Below are positions 1 through 6,200 of a stretch of 11,685 nucleotides of DNA, piece after piece. Source of the stretch: Eubacterium sp. CAG:786 (GTDB lineage Bacteria > Bacillota > Clostridia > Oscillospirales > Ruminococcaceae); NCBI GenBank assembly GCA_000432175.1, contig HF989378.1, positions 1 through 11,685 of the forward strand. The letters run 5' to 3'. The notes below the pieces were generated by a model that had not been told where the DNA came from, ran no database searches, and saw only the letters and a list, made by a program, of their open reading frames with translations. Position numbers and translations under genes: made by a program. How positions within the stretch are numbered: position 1 is the first letter of the stretch; the number at the start of each line of letters is the position of its first letter.

Positions 1-6
1 AAACAA

Positions 7-23
7 GGTTTTTAGAGGTGACC
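7..23 (+). repeat. Copy of the terminal repeat of the nrdD-leader element
   Basis: The 17 bases GGTTTTTAGAGGTGACC match the terminal inverted repeat of the long hairpin element at 5726-5887 (GGTTTTTAGAGGTTACC) at 16 of 17 positions. Both are followed by an A/T-rich flank (TTTATAA here, TTATATA there). It also forms a small hairpin of its own, AAGGT (5-9) with ACCTT (21-25). The window begins only six bases before it, so whether this is the end of a complete second element or a lone terminal repeat cannot be seen. Confidence 0.5.
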
Positions 24-36
24 TTTATAAGATTTT

Positions 37-80
37 CGGGCAGGGTGCTGATGCATTCTGCCCGTTTTCTGGATTTTTTT
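37..80 (+). terminator. Rho-independent terminator of an upstream + strand gene
   Basis: A perfect 7-bp stem, CGGGCAG (37-43) with CTGCCCG (58-64), encloses a 14-base loop. It is followed by TTTT and a further T7 run at 74-80. The T-rich side lies only to the right, so it works for + strand transcription and probably ends a gene left of the window. Confidence 0.75.
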
Positions 81-112
81 GAAAAAAAGTCTGATTTTTT
101 TGCTTAAACCTC

Positions 113-141
113 TTTTCTTTATCTACAAAGTATGTTATAAT
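113..141 (+). promoter_or_regulatory. Probable extended -10 promoter of the two-gene + strand operon
   Basis: TATAAT at 136-141 is directly preceded by TGT (133-135), giving an extended -10 element TGN-TATAAT. The -35 region 17 bp upstream (113-118, TTTTCT) is poor, as often tolerated with an extended -10. Transcription would start near 148, about 65 nt before the chosen start codon of the first gene. Confidence 0.5.
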
Positions 142-211
142 AATTATAGGTATATTAATGTTAAGCAGGGGCACTGCATAAGCGGCGCCCTTACATATGG
201 AAGGTGGAAGC

Positions 212-1075
212 ATGGCATTCTGTGATTTAAATCCGGTGAAGGTCAACAGCGAGAGCACCGGGATAACATACATAATCGGTGAAGTGTTTGCGGTGTATTC
301 AAACGCACCATATCCGCTCATATACAGCTGGGATCAGGTGACTTCCGTGACGGAGGAACGCCGCAGCATTACCGTCAGCACCAAGAATTATGATTACGTT
401 ATCCTCAAAAAGGACTTCGCTGCCACGGAGGAGTATTTCAGGGCAATAGCGCTGATAGAATGCGCTCAGCGTTCGGGCGGGTTCGTTTACGAGCACCAGA
501 GCAGGATACTCCCGCTGAAGAGCGAGTTCATCGAAACCGACCCCGGCAAGGACGCTTACACAGGTCGCTGCGTTATCGACGAAAACGACGCCGCTGCAAC
601 GTTCGTCATGCTGATGAATTTCCGGCTGATGAAGGTCATGTGGCTCATCGCCGTAATGATCATGCTTGTGATATTCCTGGGGCTGCACCTGATTTTCGGC
701 GTAACGCGCAGCAACATACTGTATTTCATTCCGATTTCTATTATCAGCGGCGCGATAGTTTCGCTGCTGGTATATATCATCTGCTACGCCGCGGCGCGCA
801 GGAAGTACACGTCGGTTGCTGGCTGCGATCCTGCTTCTGAAGAAGAAATATCGTTTGTGATAAGCCCGGCTGGTTTTGCAGCGTGCGAGAGCTGCGTTTA
901 TGACGGGCAGGAGCTTATTCCGTGGGGCTCGCTGGATTATTTTATCGAGTCCGATAAGATGTTCGTATTCTACAAGGACGGCACGACTGCTGTTTTTGTC
1001 CCCAAAAAGGCGTTCGACAAGAAGTGCGTCGGCGGCATCGCGGACATAATTTCGCTCAGGCTTGAGCAGCGTTAA
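212..1075 (+). CDS. Membrane protein with two YcxB/PH-like halves
   Basis: An inner-membrane protein of 287 residues; no precise role is known. Two hydrophobic segments (about residues 141-163 and 170-194) form a hairpin between two soluble parts. The C-terminal part (about 215-285) has the look of the YcxB-like family: a Trp-containing strand (LIPWGSL, about 235-241), a short FVFYKDG hairpin, then VFVPKKAF at about 261-268. The N-terminal part (about 30-85) repeats the pattern with LIYSWDQV, a strand pair, then VILKKDF and a closing helix, so the gene looks internally duplicated. The usual YcxB layout is two membrane segments followed by one such domain, so the N-terminal copy is extra. The ATG at 212 is preferred to the in-frame ATG at 197 because GGAAGGTGG (199-207) lies just before it, while 197 has no ribosome binding site. 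The next gene follows after 14 nt. The family call is inferred from pattern. Confidence 0.65.
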   Translation: MAFCDLNPVKVNSESTGITYIIGEVFAVYSNAPYPLIYSWDQVTSVTEERRSITVSTKNYDYVILKKDFAATEEYFRAIALIECAQRSGGFVYEHQSRILPLKSEFIETDPGKDAYTGRCVIDENDAAATFVMLMNFRLMKVMWLIAVMIMLVIFLGLHLIFGVTRSNILYFIPISIISGAIVSLLVYIICYAAARRKYTSVAGCDPASEEEISFVISPAGFAACESCVYDGQELIPWGSLDYFIESDKMFVFYKDGTTAVFVPKKAFDKKCVGGIADIISLRLEQR

Positions 1076-1089
1076 AGGAGGTAACGGCA

Positions 1090-2514
1090 GTGGGCGTTGA
1101 AATAAAAAGCGAACGCATCGACATCACCGGCAGGAACGTCACGCTGGTTTCCGTGCGCGGTGGCAGTGCTGTTATCGGCAGCTGCTCGGCAGGCTACGGC
1201 GCCAAGAGGGGAGATACCTCAGCGCTGACAAGGCTGCTTTATATCGGCAATAACCCGGTGGCAGAGATACTCTGCCCCAACCACGGCAACAAGAATTCTG
1301 ACAAGATGATATCGCTGTGCGCGGGGTATTCCGGCATGGACGAGGAGATACATTCCACGCTGACGGAGTGTCTGAACCGTCTTAACCGCGGTGATTCCCT
1401 TGAGGCAGGGCTGCACGACACGCTTGCGCTGCTCCCGGACGGTGTTTACACGCTGTATCTGTCGGATTATTACCCGACGGACGGCGCTGGCACGTTCTTC
1501 TGGGGCGCGTATAACCTCATGCATGAGATACACGGAACCGCAGAGCATAACAGATCCATCGGCAGCAGCAAGACTTATCGTCCGTGCTTCCTTATCCCGG
1601 GGGCGCCGCTGGATACATATGACTCCAAGATAACCCAGATGACTGACGTCGCGGTAAAGGCGCGCAGCGTACAGGGAATCGTCTATCATGTTTCGGGGCT
1701 GCATTCCATGCTCCTTAAGGGACACCACGGCGCTGTTTCCTGCGTGGCTGCCAAGCTGCCGTACAGGTGCGCGGTCATCGAAAAGCTGAACGAACCTTAC
1801 ACCGACATTTACACTGCGCCGATTGCGCCCGCAGCACCTGCAGAAGAAACTCCGGAAGAAAATGCGGATACCAAGCCCGCAGAGGAAACAGCGGCACCGG
1901 TTGTCGCTGAAGTCCAGGAGCACGAGGGCATAACGGGATTCCGCAGCGCATCTGTAAAAGTCCCGCTGGAGCTTATACCCCGCGAGATGGTAAAGGTCCT
2001 GCTGGAGAACAGGTTTGAGTACAAACCGTCGCATTACCGCACGCTGATAAAGAAGATGCCGCATGTGCGCAAGAAATCCTACAGTAACAAGATCATTCCT
2101 CAACCGGTGCTCGAAATGTGCGAGGACATGCCGGACAGCGAGATAATGGAGTCCGTGTTCACTGTGGATAAACTCACACAGGAGCAGCTGGACGCGCTGC
2201 TTTCCGGCGACACTGAATGCAACGGTGAGATCATCATTTCCCCGAATTTCTACGCTAGCATAGTCACGGCGTGCAATTATCTGCAGTTCACCAACACGAA
2301 GAAATTCATTGATTTCTCACTCGCAATTCTTGAAAACCACGAACTCAACGCAACGCACGAATACATCGCGAACCGCATTTCCAGAGTGATCAGCAAGGAT
2401 GTGTACGCGTTCTTCCGTTCAGTCGCCGAGAATGCGGACCCGGGGTATGAAAAGATAATCCCGATCGCGAACAAGTACATTGCGTACTATGAGAAGCAGA
2501 AAAACGAACAGTAA
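1090..2514 (+). CDS. Two-domain protein of unknown function
   Basis: A 474-residue soluble protein that I do not recognise. It has no signal peptide and no membrane segment. Residues 1-240 form an apparently folded N-terminal region with several Cys and His residues (C62, H65, C77, C94, H145, H148, H153) but no clear metal motif. A Pro/Ala/Glu-rich linker spans about 243-278. A C-terminal region (about 285-474) begins with a basic stretch (FEYKPSHYRTLIKKMPHVRKK) and ends in helices. The start is GTG at 1090, eight bases after a full AGGAGG (1076-1081) that directly follows the stop codon of the upstream membrane protein. The two genes are therefore co-transcribed, and the partner may anchor this protein or act with it at the membrane (inference). 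The gene ends 4 bases before a strong terminator. Confidence 0.8.
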   Translation: MGVEIKSERIDITGRNVTLVSVRGGSAVIGSCSAGYGAKRGDTSALTRLLYIGNNPVAEILCPNHGNKNSDKMISLCAGYSGMDEEIHSTLTECLNRLNRGDSLEAGLHDTLALLPDGVYTLYLSDYYPTDGAGTFFWGAYNLMHEIHGTAEHNRSIGSSKTYRPCFLIPGAPLDTYDSKITQMTDVAVKARSVQGIVYHVSGLHSMLLKGHHGAVSCVAAKLPYRCAVIEKLNEPYTDIYTAPIAPAAPAEETPEENADTKPAEETAAPVVAEVQEHEGITGFRSASVKVPLELIPREMVKVLLENRFEYKPSHYRTLIKKMPHVRKKSYSNKIIPQPVLEMCEDMPDSEIMESVFTVDKLTQEQLDALLSGDTECNGEIIISPNFYASIVTACNYLQFTNTKKFIDFSLAILENHELNATHEYIANRISRVISKDVYAFFRSVAENADPGYEKIIPIANKYIAYYEKQKNEQ

Positions 2515-2518
2515 ATCA

Positions 2519-2548
2519 AAATCCGGACAGCTGACGCCGTCCGGATTT
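2519..2548. terminator. Bidirectional terminator between convergent operons
   Basis: A perfect 10-bp stem, AAATCCGGAC (2519-2528) with GTCCGGATTT (2539-2548), surrounds a 10-base loop. The + strand continues ATTTATTTA and the minus strand continues TGATTT, so it can stop both the unknown-function gene (+) and dut (-). It fills most of the 53-bp gap between the two stop codons. Confidence 0.8.
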
Positions 2549-2567
2549 ATTTATTTAGAGGTGGATC

Positions 2568-3059
2568 TTATTTTGTGGTGGAGCCGAATCCACCGTTGCG
2601 CACGCCGTCCGCGTCGTCGTCAACGGTTATGCCGTATTCCACGAAAATTCCCTGCGCGAAACCGGTTCCTGCCGGTATCTCAAGCGTTTTGCCCTCGTTG
2701 CTGTCGTTGGTTATCTTGATGAAGATATGTCCCTCGTTGTCCGACTGTGAATAGTCGCTGTCGATGATACCAACGGTGTTGTTCAGCTGCAGGCGGTACT
2801 TGAAGCCCAGCCCGCTGCGCGGGTAAAGCTTGAGCACCCAGCCCGGCTCTATCAGGGCGCGAATTCCGGTGGGAATTTTTGCTGTCTCTCCGGGCGCGAG
2901 TTTCACGTCGTAGGGGGCGTAAAAGTCATATCCCGCGGAGCCTGCAGTCGCGCGGTGCGGCAGCTTGATGCCATTGTAGATATCCTCAGCGTCCGGGCGC
3001 TCGCAGCCTTCTTTGAACTGCGCAAGGCTTACTTTCTCGAATTTCGCTATTCTCTTCAT
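2568..3059 (-). CDS. dut: dUTP diphosphatase (dUTPase)
   Basis: Hydrolyses dUTP to dUMP and pyrophosphate, keeping uracil out of DNA and supplying dUMP for thymidylate synthesis. The 163 residues carry all five motifs of the trimeric dUTPase family in order: AGYDFYA (42-48, motif 1), PRSGLG (80-85, motif 2), GIIDSDY (97-103, motif 3, with the Asp that positions the catalytic water), GTGFAQ (131-136, motif 4) and the C-terminal GGFGST (156-161, motif 5), whose Phe stacks on the uracil. The length is normal to slightly long. It is the last gene of the nrdD-nrdG-dut operon. Its GAGGAGGT ribosome binding site overlaps the nrdG stop codon and the gap is 9 nt, so translation is probably coupled. 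A shared terminator lies downstream. The placement ties dUTP removal to deoxynucleotide synthesis. Confidence 0.96.
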   Translation of the reverse strand: MKRIAKFEKVSLAQFKEGCERPDAEDIYNGIKLPHRATAGSAGYDFYAPYDVKLAPGETAKIPTGIRALIEPGWVLKLYPRSGLGFKYRLQLNNTVGIIDSDYSQSDNEGHIFIKITNDSNEGKTLEIPAGTGFAQGIFVEYGITVDDDADGVRNGGFGSTTK

Positions 3060-3068
3060 TTGACCTCC

Positions 3069-3557
3069 TCAGTCGAAAAGCACAAGTTTTCCTAGTTTCA
3101 GTGTTTCCTGGACATCTATCACGCGCTGGTTTGCGCTCCCTTTCCAGTGGAGTTTGGGGTCGCGGACGGCTTCGACGTACTGCCCGTCAACAAGCACGTC
3201 CAGCAGCGGGATTATCTCAAGGTCCTGGATATCTTCCCAGTTATAGCCGGTGTAGAGCCAGATGGTCTTTTCGGGCAGGATTTCCCTGACCTTTTTCGCA
3301 AGCCTGGTGATCTCCTCACGGTTGCGCTTATGCAGCGGGTCGCCGCCGCTGAATGTTATCCCGCTGATATAGTCTGCGGAAAGCTTGTCAAAAAGCTCTT
3401 TCTCTGCCTCTTCATCGAACGGGATTCCACCGTCGATATCCCATGTTATCGGGTTGTGGCAGCCACGGCAGCGGTGCTCGCAGCCGGCTACCCACAGCAC
3501 GGTGCGCAGTCCGTCGCCGTTAAGCATATCGTCTGTTGTTATGTTGTGGTAACGCAT
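3069..3557 (-). CDS. nrdG: Anaerobic ribonucleotide reductase activating protein
   Basis: A radical SAM enzyme that uses a [4Fe-4S] cluster and S-adenosylmethionine to create the glycyl radical on NrdD under anoxic conditions. The 162 residues start with the family pattern RYHNI..D. The cluster ligands are C26, C30 and C33 in the CxxxCxxC motif. SGGDPL (70-75) is the glycine-rich stretch that contacts the SAM methionine. NQRVID near residues 143-148 is the usual C-terminal signature. The length is typical. It starts 24 nt after the nrdD stop codon, behind a weak GAAAGTGA ribosome binding site, and is followed at once by dut. Activator and reductase adjacent in one operon is the standard arrangement. 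Confidence 0.96.
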   Translation of the reverse strand: MRYHNITTDDMLNGDGLRTVLWVAGCEHRCRGCHNPITWDIDGGIPFDEEAEKELFDKLSADYISGITFSGGDPLHKRNREEITRLAKKVREILPEKTIWLYTGYNWEDIQDLEIIPLLDVLVDGQYVEAVRDPKLHWKGSANQRVIDVQETLKLGKLVLFD

Positions 3558-3581
3558 TATATCAATTCACTTTCAGTTATT

Positions 3582-5702
3582 TTACATGCTCTTGCGGTCG
3601 GCTATTTCTGCCATTTTCGCAGCGTTAAGGCGTGTGTCGCCCTTTACCCTGGAATAGCTGAGGTAGCCGTTCATGCGGTCTATCTTTGTGAGGTTCTTGC
3701 TGCCGCACTTGGGGCATACGTCCATTTCAAGCTGCTGGTAGCCGCAGTCGTCGCAGTATGCAAGGGAGAGGTTCACGCCCTCGTAGAAGCCCTTGTTCAT
3801 CGCGCGGCGCACCAGGGTTTCCACTGCGCCCTTGTTGTAGTCGATGGGGTAGCGGACGTACTGTATCTTTCCACCGTTGAACAGATTCCAGAAGCGCTCT
3901 TCCTTGTCCTGTTTCTGTATCGGGGTGATCTCCTCGGTGACGTGGCAGTGGAAGCTGTTGCTTACATATTCGCGGTCGGAAACGTTCTCGATTATGCCGT
4001 ATTTCTTGCGGAACTGCTGTATCTGCAGGCCGCAGAGGTTCTCGGCAGGTGTGCCGTAAATCGCGTAGAGGTGCCCGTCCTCTTTCTTGAACTCGGAAAT
4101 GCGCTTGTTGATGTATTCCATCGTCCTGAGCGCGAAGCTTCCGTCCTCGACGAGGGACTTCTTATCGGCAAGCTGCTCCAGCTCGTTGAGCGCGGTGATC
4201 CCGAAAGATGCGGTCGCGGATTTCAGCAGCGGTTTTATCTTGTCGTGGATACCAAGGTGTCCTCCCAGAAAGCCGCCCTCGCAGTAAGCCAGCGGGTTTG
4301 TGCTTGCTTTCATTTCACCAAGATAATCATAAGTGCGAATGTGTATCTTGCGAATGAGGTTGAGGTAGTAATCCAGCACCTCGAAGAAATCGCGGCTCTC
4401 CTGCTGCGCCTTTGCGTAGATCATCGGCAGGTGGAGCGAAACGGCGCCGATGTTGAAGCGCCCCACGAATACGGGCTGGTCGTTTTCGTCGGCAGGCTCC
4501 ATTCCACCGCGTTCGAACCACGGTGACAGGAATGCGCGGCAGCCCATCGGGCTGATTATCTTGCCGTATTTTCTGTAGATGGAAGCAACGTAGCCGTCGC
4601 CGGTAAGACTGAGCCAGTCGGGGTACATTGCCTTTGCGCTGCACTCAACGCCTGCCATGAACACGTCCTCAAGGGGCTTTCCGGGGCCGTGGAGGTTCTC
4701 GTCGTACAGGAACACAATCTTCGGGAAAAGAACGGGCTTCTTGCAGGATTTCTTCCCCTGACCCTTGCGACGTACGTCCAGCATTGTTATGCTTGCCATC
4801 TTCGCAAATCTTCCGGTGCCGGTGCCTGCAGTCATGGTGATGAACGGGTAGTCACCGCGGCTGGAACTTACGGAGTTGAACTTGTACTCCCACCCCTGGA
4901 AGCCCTGCTCGAAATCCACCTTGACGTCTGCCATGGCCTCGCGGTCTGCGACCTCGTCGGAAAGCCCCAGGCTCTTGTAGCGGTCGTACTGCTTCTTGTA
5001 GGATTTCTCGGCATACGGCTCCAGCAGCAGATCGACGCTGGGCACGGTAAACCCACCGTACTGCTGGCTCGCAGCAGAAAGCGTGATATCGCCGATCACA
5101 TCGAATGCGACTGCAAGGGTTTTCGGCTCGTTATACCAGAGGTTACCCATTTCAAAGCCGCCCTCAAGTACGTTCCTGACATCGAACAGGCAGCAGTTCA
5201 TTGTGTCGCGGCGCGCGCTCATGTCGTGCACGTAGATGTATCCGTCGCGGCACGCCTGGAGTTCCTCAGTGGTCATGAAGAATTTCTGGTACAGTTCCTT
5301 GTTGAGTTCGTTGAATATCAGGCTGCGCTTGGTGGAAACCAGCGCGGAATCGGTGTTGGAATTCTCCTTGTCGCCGATGTACATGATGGACTGGCTCTTT
5401 TTGTACACCTCGTCCAGCATGCTCACGAAATCCTGCTTGTAGTTGCGGTAGTCCTTGTAGCTCTTTGCGACAGCGGGATTAGTGGCTTCCAGAGCTCCCT
5501 CGACGATGTTGTGCATCTGTGCGATGGTTAATTCGTCGGTGTGCAGCGCTTCGGCCTTTTCAGTCACGAATCTGCAGATGAAATCTATCTCGTCCTGGGT
5601 AAAGGTATACATCACACGGGTGGCAGACTTGTTGACCGCATTCACCACCTTCTGAACGTTGAATTCCTCTTTGGTGTTGTCTTTTTTTATTACCTTTATC
5701 AT
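3582..5702 (-). CDS. nrdD: Anaerobic (class III) ribonucleoside-triphosphate reductase
   Basis: Reduces ribonucleoside triphosphates to deoxynucleotides, using a glycyl radical made by NrdG; it works only without oxygen. The 706 residues begin with an ATP-cone (about 3-90), the allosteric domain that senses ATP/dATP. The catalytic barrel shows VHDMSARRDTMNCCLFD (158-174) with the paired cysteines C170/C171, the QQYGG loop (213-217) and a later FNIGAVSLHLP strand. The C-terminus has a four-cysteine zinc site (C650, C653, C663, C666) followed by RMNGYLSYSR, where G679 is the predicted radical glycine. All hallmarks are intact. The ribosome binding site is GAAAGGA, about 10 nt before the ATG. 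The leader is unusually long (about 235 nt) and contains NrdR-like boxes and a long hairpin element. NrdG and Dut follow on the same transcript. Confidence 0.97.
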   Translation of the reverse strand: MIKVIKKDNTKEEFNVQKVVNAVNKSATRVMYTFTQDEIDFICRFVTEKAEALHTDELTIAQMHNIVEGALEATNPAVAKSYKDYRNYKQDFVSMLDEVYKKSQSIMYIGDKENSNTDSALVSTKRSLIFNELNKELYQKFFMTTEELQACRDGYIYVHDMSARRDTMNCCLFDVRNVLEGGFEMGNLWYNEPKTLAVAFDVIGDITLSAASQQYGGFTVPSVDLLLEPYAEKSYKKQYDRYKSLGLSDEVADREAMADVKVDFEQGFQGWEYKFNSVSSSRGDYPFITMTAGTGTGRFAKMASITMLDVRRKGQGKKSCKKPVLFPKIVFLYDENLHGPGKPLEDVFMAGVECSAKAMYPDWLSLTGDGYVASIYRKYGKIISPMGCRAFLSPWFERGGMEPADENDQPVFVGRFNIGAVSLHLPMIYAKAQQESRDFFEVLDYYLNLIRKIHIRTYDYLGEMKASTNPLAYCEGGFLGGHLGIHDKIKPLLKSATASFGITALNELEQLADKKSLVEDGSFALRTMEYINKRISEFKKEDGHLYAIYGTPAENLCGLQIQQFRKKYGIIENVSDREYVSNSFHCHVTEEITPIQKQDKEERFWNLFNGGKIQYVRYPIDYNKGAVETLVRRAMNKGFYEGVNLSLAYCDDCGYQQLEMDVCPKCGSKNLTKIDRMNGYLSYSRVKGDTRLNAAKMAEIADRKSM

Positions 5703-5725
5703 TTACAGACGATCCTTTCATTTAT

Positions 5726-5887
5726 GGTAACCTCTAAAAACCTCCTTCACGGCAGATTTCTATGACTTATATCATCTGTTGCGTTACCAAACCTTGAAAT
5801 ACATCCAGTATTACTGCGGTTTGACGCCTAGCATCTGATATAAGTCATGTACGAAATCTGCTCGTGTCCCGGTTTTTAGAGGTTACC
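5726..5887. repeat. 162-bp long-hairpin element (MITE-like or structured leader RNA)
   Basis: The ends are a perfect 17-bp inverted repeat, GGTAACCTCTAAAAACC (5726-5742) and its complement (5871-5887). Inside, further arms pair in register: CACG (5748-5751) with CGTG (5863-5866), GCAGATTTC (5752-5760) with GAAATCTGC (5853-5861), and ATGACTTATATCA (5762-5774) with TGATATAAGTCAT (5836-5848). The apical part pairs too: GCGT/ACGC (5781-5784, 5824-5827), CAAACC/GGTTTG (5788-5793, 5818-5823) and AATAC/GTATT (5798-5802, 5808-5812). TTAT flanks both ends (5722-5725 and 5888-5891), a possible 4-bp target duplication. It lies within the predicted nrdD 5' untranslated region, between the NrdR-like boxes and the ribosome binding site. 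A relative of its terminal repeat lies at 7-23, which favours a dispersed element. I see no coding capacity. Confidence 0.75.
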
Positions 5888-5899
5888 TTATATATTTAG

Positions 5900-5915
5900 G
5901 GAAGATATATTGTGT
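5900..5915. promoter_or_regulatory. NrdR-box-like site, promoter-distal
   Basis: On the minus strand this reads ACACAATATATCTTCC. Against the NrdR consensus as I recall it (ACACWATATATWGTGT) it matches 12 of 16 positions, and the first half is perfect. It lies about 25-40 nt downstream of the predicted nrdD transcription start. NrdR is the ATP/dATP-sensing repressor of ribonucleotide reductase operons and usually binds two such boxes in tandem. The nrdR gene is not in this window. Confidence 0.5.
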
Positions 5916-5919
5916 CCGC

Positions 5920-5935
5920 GCTCTATATCTAGTAG
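5920..5935. promoter_or_regulatory. NrdR-box-like site, promoter-proximal
   Basis: On the minus strand this reads CTACTAGATATAGAGC, matching the recalled NrdR consensus at 11 of 16 positions. Its centre is 20 bp from that of the neighbouring box, about two helical turns, so both would lie on the same DNA face. Three turns (about 31 bp) is the commoner spacing for NrdR pairs, so the spacing is a weak point. It starts a few bases after the predicted transcription start, where a repressor would block initiation. Confidence 0.45.
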
Positions 5936-5945
5936 CAGCATATCT

Positions 5946-5974
5946 ATAATACCACTTTTTCTTGTATGTGTCAA
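5946..5974 (-). promoter_or_regulatory. Promoter of the nrdD-nrdG-dut operon
   Basis: On the minus strand, TTGACA (5969-5974) is followed after exactly 17 bp by TATTAT (5946-5951). The -35 is perfect and the -10 has one mismatch to TATAAT. Transcription should start near 5939, giving a leader of about 235 nt before the nrdD start codon. The NrdR-like boxes begin just downstream. Confidence 0.85.
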
Positions 5975-6099
5975 CCGGGATTTCAAGATATGCTGATAAA
6001 GAATATGTAGAAAACCAGCCCCGGATTTCGTATATTTTTACCCTTGACATCATCAAACCGCGGTGCTATGCGATGTAACCATTTACACCCAGAAAATAC
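5975..6099. other. Intergenic stretch without recognisable content
   Basis: These 125 bases lie between the upp terminator and the nrdD promoter. I see no convincing gene, promoter or stable structure here. The similar strings CCGGGATTTC (5976-5985) and CCCCGGATTTCG (6020-6031) are too short to interpret. Confidence 0.5.
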
Positions 6100-6176
6100 A
6101 AAAAACGTTCTGAAAAGGGAACGTTGACCGCGCCGGAGTTTTCCCCCGGCACGATGATTATTCCCCATTCAGAACG
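6100..6176 (-). terminator. Rho-independent terminator of upp with nested hairpins
   Basis: The outer stem pairs CGTTCTGAA (6106-6114) with TTCAGAACG (6168-6176) and continues after a 2-nt mismatch with GGGAA/TTCCC (6117-6121, 6161-6165). An inner hairpin, GCCGG/CCGGC (6132-6136, 6146-6150), sits in the loop. On the minus strand the stem is followed by T6 (6105 down to 6100), then GTATTTT. It begins 24 nt after the upp stop codon. Confidence 0.8.
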
Positions 6177-6200
6177 CCTGATTATATTTCTGTCTCTATA

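Noticed and set aside
1219..2103. Open frame of 294 codons on the minus strand opposite the unknown-function gene
   Set aside because: The + strand frame has a strong ribosome binding site, operon spacing and a terminator; the minus frame is Arg/Cys-rich without any signal.
2554..2563. Third occurrence of TTTAGAGGTG, as in the dispersed terminal repeat
   Set aside because: Only 10 bases match, it extends into the dut stop region, and a chance 10-base match in a window of this size is not rare.
3147..4526. Long open frame (459 codons) on the + strand opposite nrdG/nrdD
   Set aside because: It is antisense to two clearly identified genes, its translation is a low-complexity Val/Ala/Leu-rich shadow with no recognisable domain, and it has no ribosome binding site.
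4689..5531. Open frame of 280 codons on the + strand opposite nrdD
   Set aside because: Antisense shadow of nrdD caused by codon bias; no family features.
5788..5823. The tip of the nrdD leader element as a known riboswitch (purine, cobalamin or preQ1)
   Set aside because: None of the conserved core sequences of those classes that I know could be found; the pairing is explained by a simple extended hairpin.
5983..6168. Possible 61-residue minus-strand gene between upp and nrdD
   Set aside because: It overlaps the upp terminator hairpin and has no ribosome binding site or plausible protein character.
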